Below, in pieces: positions 61,164-64,000 of a stretch of 64,000 nt of DNA. The stretch is from NCBI RefSeq assembly GCF_000826105.1, contig NZ_CCYK01000004.1:372001-436000 (forward strand), given 5' to 3'. How positions within the stretch are numbered: position 1 is the stretch's first letter; each line of letters begins with the position of its first letter. A program made the translations under genes and the position numbers. This DNA comes from Pseudomonas massiliensis. GTDB lineage: Bacteria > Pseudomonadota > Gammaproteobacteria > Pseudomonadales > Pseudomonadaceae. The notes below the pieces were generated by a model, which did no database searches, was not told the DNA's origin, and saw only the letters and a program-made list of their open reading frames with translations.

Positions 61164-61970
61164 TCAGGGTGCGGTCGGCTGGTCGGCCAGCTGGTCTGCC
61201 AGGCGGACGAACGCGGCCAGGTCGAGCTGCTCGGGGCGCAGGCTGCCGTCCACCTGGGCGGCCTCGATGGCCGCGGCGGGCAGTAGTGCCTTCAGGGTAT
61301 TGCGCAGTGTCTTGCGGCGCTGGTTGAAGGCTTCGCGTACCACCCGCTCCAGGGCGCGCGCATCCTTGGCCGGGTGCGGCAGGGTGTCATGGGGTACCAG
61401 GCGAACGATGGCCGAATCCACCTTCGGTGGCGGGTTGAACGCCCCGGGGCCCACGTTGAACAGATGTTCCACGCGGCAGTGGTACTGCACCATGATCGAC
61501 AGACGCCCCCAATCGCCGCCGCCGGGACCGGCGGCCAGGCGTTCGACCACCTCTTTCTGCAGCATGAAGTGCATGTCGCGAATCAGCGCGGCATTGCTCA
61601 GCAGATGGAAGATCAGTGGCGTGGAGATGTTGTACGGGAGGTTACCCACCACACGCAGGCTACGCGGGCTGGCACCCAGGCGGTTGAAGTCGAACTTCAG
61701 GGCATCGCCCTGATGCAGGCTGAAGTTGCCGCGGTTGTCGAATCGCTGGTGGAGAAGGGGAACGAGGTCCTTGTCCAGCTCGATCACGTCCAGCTGAGCG
61801 CCGCTGTCGAGCAGCCCTTCGGTGAGCGCGCCCTGGCCCGGGCCGATTTCGAGCAGGCGCTCGCCTTCACGGGCGTGGATGGCCCGCAGGATGCGGTCGA
61901 TGACGCCGGCGTCGTGGAGGAAGTTCTGCCCGAACCGCTTGCGCGCCCGGTGTTGGTATTGCTCGTTCAT
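61164..61970 (-). CDS. rsmA: 16S rRNA dimethyladenosine transferase
   Basis: 268 residues. N-terminus [23 protein letters not shown] motif [31 protein letters not shown] and the adenine-pocket motif [19 protein letters not shown]-terminal small domain with [20 protein letters not shown]. Dimethylates two adenines in helix 45 of 16S rRNA; also known as ksgA, since loss gives kasugamycin resistance. Start overlaps the pdxA stop by four bases. Confidence 0.97.
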   Translation of the reverse strand: MNEQYQHRARKRFGQNFLHDAGVIDRILRAIHAREGERLLEIGPGQGALTEGLLDSGAQLDVIELDKDLVPLLHQRFDNRGNFSLHQGDALKFDFNRLGASPRSLRVVGNLPYNISTPLIFHLLSNAALIRDMHFMLQKEVVERLAAGPGGGDWGRLSIMVQYHCRVEHLFNVGPGAFNPPPKVDSAIVRLVPHDTLPHPAKDARALERVVREAFNQRRKTLRNTLKALLPAAAIEAAQVDGSLRPEQLDLAAFVRLADQLADQPTAP

Positions 61971-62956
61971 CGAGGTGCCTCAGCCATTTGATAGGCGGTT
62001 TCCAATGCGACCTGCAGGCTGCCGGTGTCGACCTTGCCGCTGCCGGCGAGGTCCAGGGCGGTGCCATGGTCGACCGAGGTGCGGATGATCGGCAGGCCCA
62101 GGGTGACGTTGACCGCCGCGCCGAAGCCCTTGTACTTCAGCACCGGCAGGCCCTGATCGTGATACATGGCGAGCACCGCGTCGCAGTGCTCCAGGTGTTT
62201 GGGAGTAAAGAGCGTATCGGCGGGCAAGGGGCCCACCAGGTCCAGGCCATCCTGGCGCAGCCGTTCAAGCGTGGGTTCGATCACGTCGATCTCTTCCCGG
62301 CCCAGGTGGCCGCCTTCCCCAGCGTGAGGGTTCAATCCGCACACCAGGATCCGGGGGCGGGCAATGCCGAACTTGTTCACCAGGTCGTGGTGCAGAATGC
62401 GGGTCACGCGCTCGAGGCGTGCCGGGGTGATGGCGTCGGCCACCTCCCTTAGCGGCAAATGGGTGGTCACCAGGGCTACGCGCAGCCCACGGGTGGCCAG
62501 CATCATCACCACATGGTCCGCCCGTGTCAGGTCTTGCAGGAATTCCGTGTGGCCGGAGAACGCCGTGCCGGCATCATTGATCACGCCCTTGTGCACCGGC
62601 GCGGTGATCATGCCCGCGAACTGGCCGGCCAGGCAGCCTTCGGCGGCCAGGGTAAGGGTGCGTAGCACGAAGCTGGCATTGGCCGGGTTCAGCACGCCGG
62701 GTACCACGGGCGCGGCCAGGCGCACGTCCAGTACATACAGGCTGCCAGCAGGCGCCGGGTGGTGGGGCAGGGCGTCGAGGCTGACCGGAATCAGGTCAAC
62801 GGCCAGCCCCAGGCGCGTGGCCCGCTCGGCGAGCAGGTCACGACTGGTGATGGCGACAAGAGGATGAGGCTGGGCCTGGGAAGCCAGCAGCAGGCACAGG
62901 TCGGGCCCTATGCCGGCTGGCTCGCCGGGCGTGACGGCGAAACGCGCCACGCTCAC
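61967..62956 (-). CDS. pdxA: 4-hydroxythreonine-4-phosphate dehydrogenase
   Basis: 329 residues: [20 protein letters not shown] at the start, [14 protein letters not shown] and [20 protein letters not shown] with metal-binding histidines, [20 protein letters not shown], and the late [20 protein letters not shown] and [14 protein letters not shown]. Oxidises 4-phosphohydroxy-L-threonine in vitamin B6 synthesis. Sits between surA and rsmA with four-base overlaps on both sides, as in E. coli. Confidence 0.97.
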   Translation of the reverse strand: MSVARFAVTPGEPAGIGPDLCLLLASQAQPHPLVAITSRDLLAERATRLGLAVDLIPVSLDALPHHPAPAGSLYVLDVRLAAPVVPGVLNPANASFVLRTLTLAAEGCLAGQFAGMITAPVHKGVINDAGTAFSGHTEFLQDLTRADHVVMMLATRGLRVALVTTHLPLREVADAITPARLERVTRILHHDLVNKFGIARPRILVCGLNPHAGEGGHLGREEIDVIEPTLERLRQDGLDLVGPLPADTLFTPKHLEHCDAVLAMYHDQGLPVLKYKGFGAAVNVTLGLPIIRTSVDHGTALDLAGSGKVDTGSLQVALETAYQMAEAPR

Positions 62957-64000
62957 TGCTTGATTTCGACGTAGGCCTCGTCACGGATCTGACGGAGCCA
63001 GGTTTGCAACTCCTCGTCGTACTTGCGGTTGCGCAGTACATTGAGGGCCTGCTGTTCCCGAGCCTGCTGGGTCGCATCGGTGGCGCGCCGGCCCAGGACT
63101 TCCAGGATGTGCCAGCCGAACTGGGTCTGGAATGGCCGTGACACGGTATCCACAGGCGTTTGCGCCATGACTTCACGGAATTCCGGCACCAGCGACTGTG
63201 GGTCGATCCAGTTCAGGTCGCCACCGTTGAGGGCCGAGCCTGGGTCTTCCGAGTAGTTCTTGGCCAGGGTGGCGAAGTCTTCGCCGTCCTTGATCCGGGT
63301 GTAAAGGGTTTCGATCAGGCGCTGGGTTTCCGCCGGGCTGCGGATCTCGCTGGGCTTGAGCAGGATATGGCGAACATGGACCTCATCGCGCATCTCCGCC
63401 TGGCCACCTCGGGCTTCCAGCAGTTTGAGGATGATGAAGCCACCCGGCGTGCGCACCGGTTGGGTCACTTCTCCCGCTTTCATGGACGCCAGCATCTGAT
63501 CGAAGGGCGGTGGCAACTGGGCCGCTTTGCGCCAGCCCATGTCGCCCCCTTCCAGGGCGTTGTCACTGGCCGAGCGCGCGGTGGCCAGGCTGGCGAAGTC
63601 CGCGCCCTGGCGCAGTTGCTGGTAGAGGTCCATGGCCTGTTGGGCCGCGGCCTGGATCTGTCCGGCATTGGCGCCCTCGGGGGTGGCGATCAGGATATTG
63701 GCCAGGTGGTATTCCTGGGACAACTGGGCCTTGCCCATGTCGGAGGCCAGGAAGTTCTTCACTTCCTGTTCGCTGACCTGGATGCGCTCGGCTACCCGGC
63801 GCTGGCGCACCCGGCTGATGACCATCTCCCGGCGAACCTGGTCCCGGGCGGCTTCGTAGGACAGGCCGTCATGGGCCAGGGCCGCGCGGAACTGATCCAG
63901 GCTCATGTTGTTGCGCTGGGCAATGGTGCCCATGGCGGCGTTGAGCTCCTCGTCGGTGATCCGGATGCCGGAGCGTTCCCCGATCTGCAACTGCAGGTTT
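62953..64000 (-). CDS. surA: Periplasmic chaperone/peptidyl-prolyl isomerase SurA, C-terminal part (cut by window edge)
   Basis: About 349 residues are visible; the signal peptide and the front of the N-terminal domain lie beyond 64000. Seen: the end of the N-domain ([40 protein letters not shown]), then two parvulin domains, one with [13 protein letters not shown] and [20 protein letters not shown], the other with [20 protein letters not shown] and [19 protein letters not shown]. Folds outer-membrane porins in the periplasm. The reading frame continues unbroken to the edge. Confidence 0.96.
   Translation of the reverse strand, partial: NLQLQIGERSGIRITDEELNAAMGTIAQRNNMSLDQFRAALAHDGLSYEAARDQVRREMVISRVRQRRVAERIQVSEQEVKNFLASDMGKAQLSQEYHLANILIATPEGANAGQIQAAAQQAMDLYQQLRQGADFASLATARSASDNALEGGDMGWRKAAQLPPPFDQMLASMKAGEVTQPVRTPGGFIILKLLEARGGQAEMRDEVHVRHILLKPSEIRSPAETQRLIETLYTRIKDGEDFATLAKNYSEDPGSALNGGDLNWIDPQSLVPEFREVMAQTPVDTVSRPFQTQFGWHILEVLGRRATDATQQAREQQALNVLRNRKYDEELQTWLRQIRDEAYVEIKQ

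Overview
The window looks like a chromosomal segment of a Pseudomonas species. The main evidence is gene order: rpsU-dnaG-rpoD with tsaD, plsY, folB, folK and cca beside it; the surA-pdxA-rsmA-apaG-apaH series; prkA-yeaH-spoVR; and a davB-davA lysine pair almost identical to what I remember of P. putida. High GC and long antisense open frames fit as well. No database search was run; family names come from motifs and from memory of the families.

Layout. 1-1196 holds the 5' part of a sugar aminotransferase and an iron/2-oxoglutarate oxygenase-like gene, both on the minus strand. 1833-4938 (minus) is lysine degradation: an Lrp-type regulator, lysine monooxygenase and aminovaleramidase. 5194-11119 (plus) is a tight five-gene operon resembling the mycobacterial decaprenyl-phosphoryl-arabinose pathway: HAD-UbiA fusion, DprE1-like oxidase, DprE2-like reductase, a flippase-like membrane protein and a GT-C-like membrane glycosyltransferase. 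12165-17740 carries two convergent RTX genes built from alginate-epimerase R-modules; the first has an epimerase-like A-module that has lost most catalytic residues, the second is R-modules only. 17895-21244 is a decayed mobile patch: an IS1182-type element, a tyrosine recombinase whose 3' end is fused to a truncated vapB, a frameshifted vapC and another frameshifted gene.

21436-31015 is accessory chromosome: a hybrid sensor kinase, a small charged protein, a catecholate-siderophore module (two-component system divergent from a TonB receptor with a Fur-like box), a Fic protein with a four-half-site operator array, and a YcaC-type hydrolase. 31262-33250 is a third RTX gene (delta-60 repeats plus R-modules).

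33382-45265 is a hydroxyproline-type catabolic island: FCD/GntR regulator, proline-racemase-family epimerase, DapA-family deaminase, amino-acid ABC transporter, DadA-like oxidase, semialdehyde dehydrogenase, two short-chain dehydrogenases, an HbpS-like protein and a second binding protein. Two near-identical 20-bp palindromes, one in front of each binding-protein gene, look like the operators that tie this island together.

From 45710 to the right edge the content is housekeeping: a CAU tRNA, rpoD, dnaG, rpsU, tsaD, plsY, folB, folK, cca, spoVR-yeaH-prkA, glpE, apaH, apaG, rsmA, pdxA and the 3' part of surA (truncated by the window edge).
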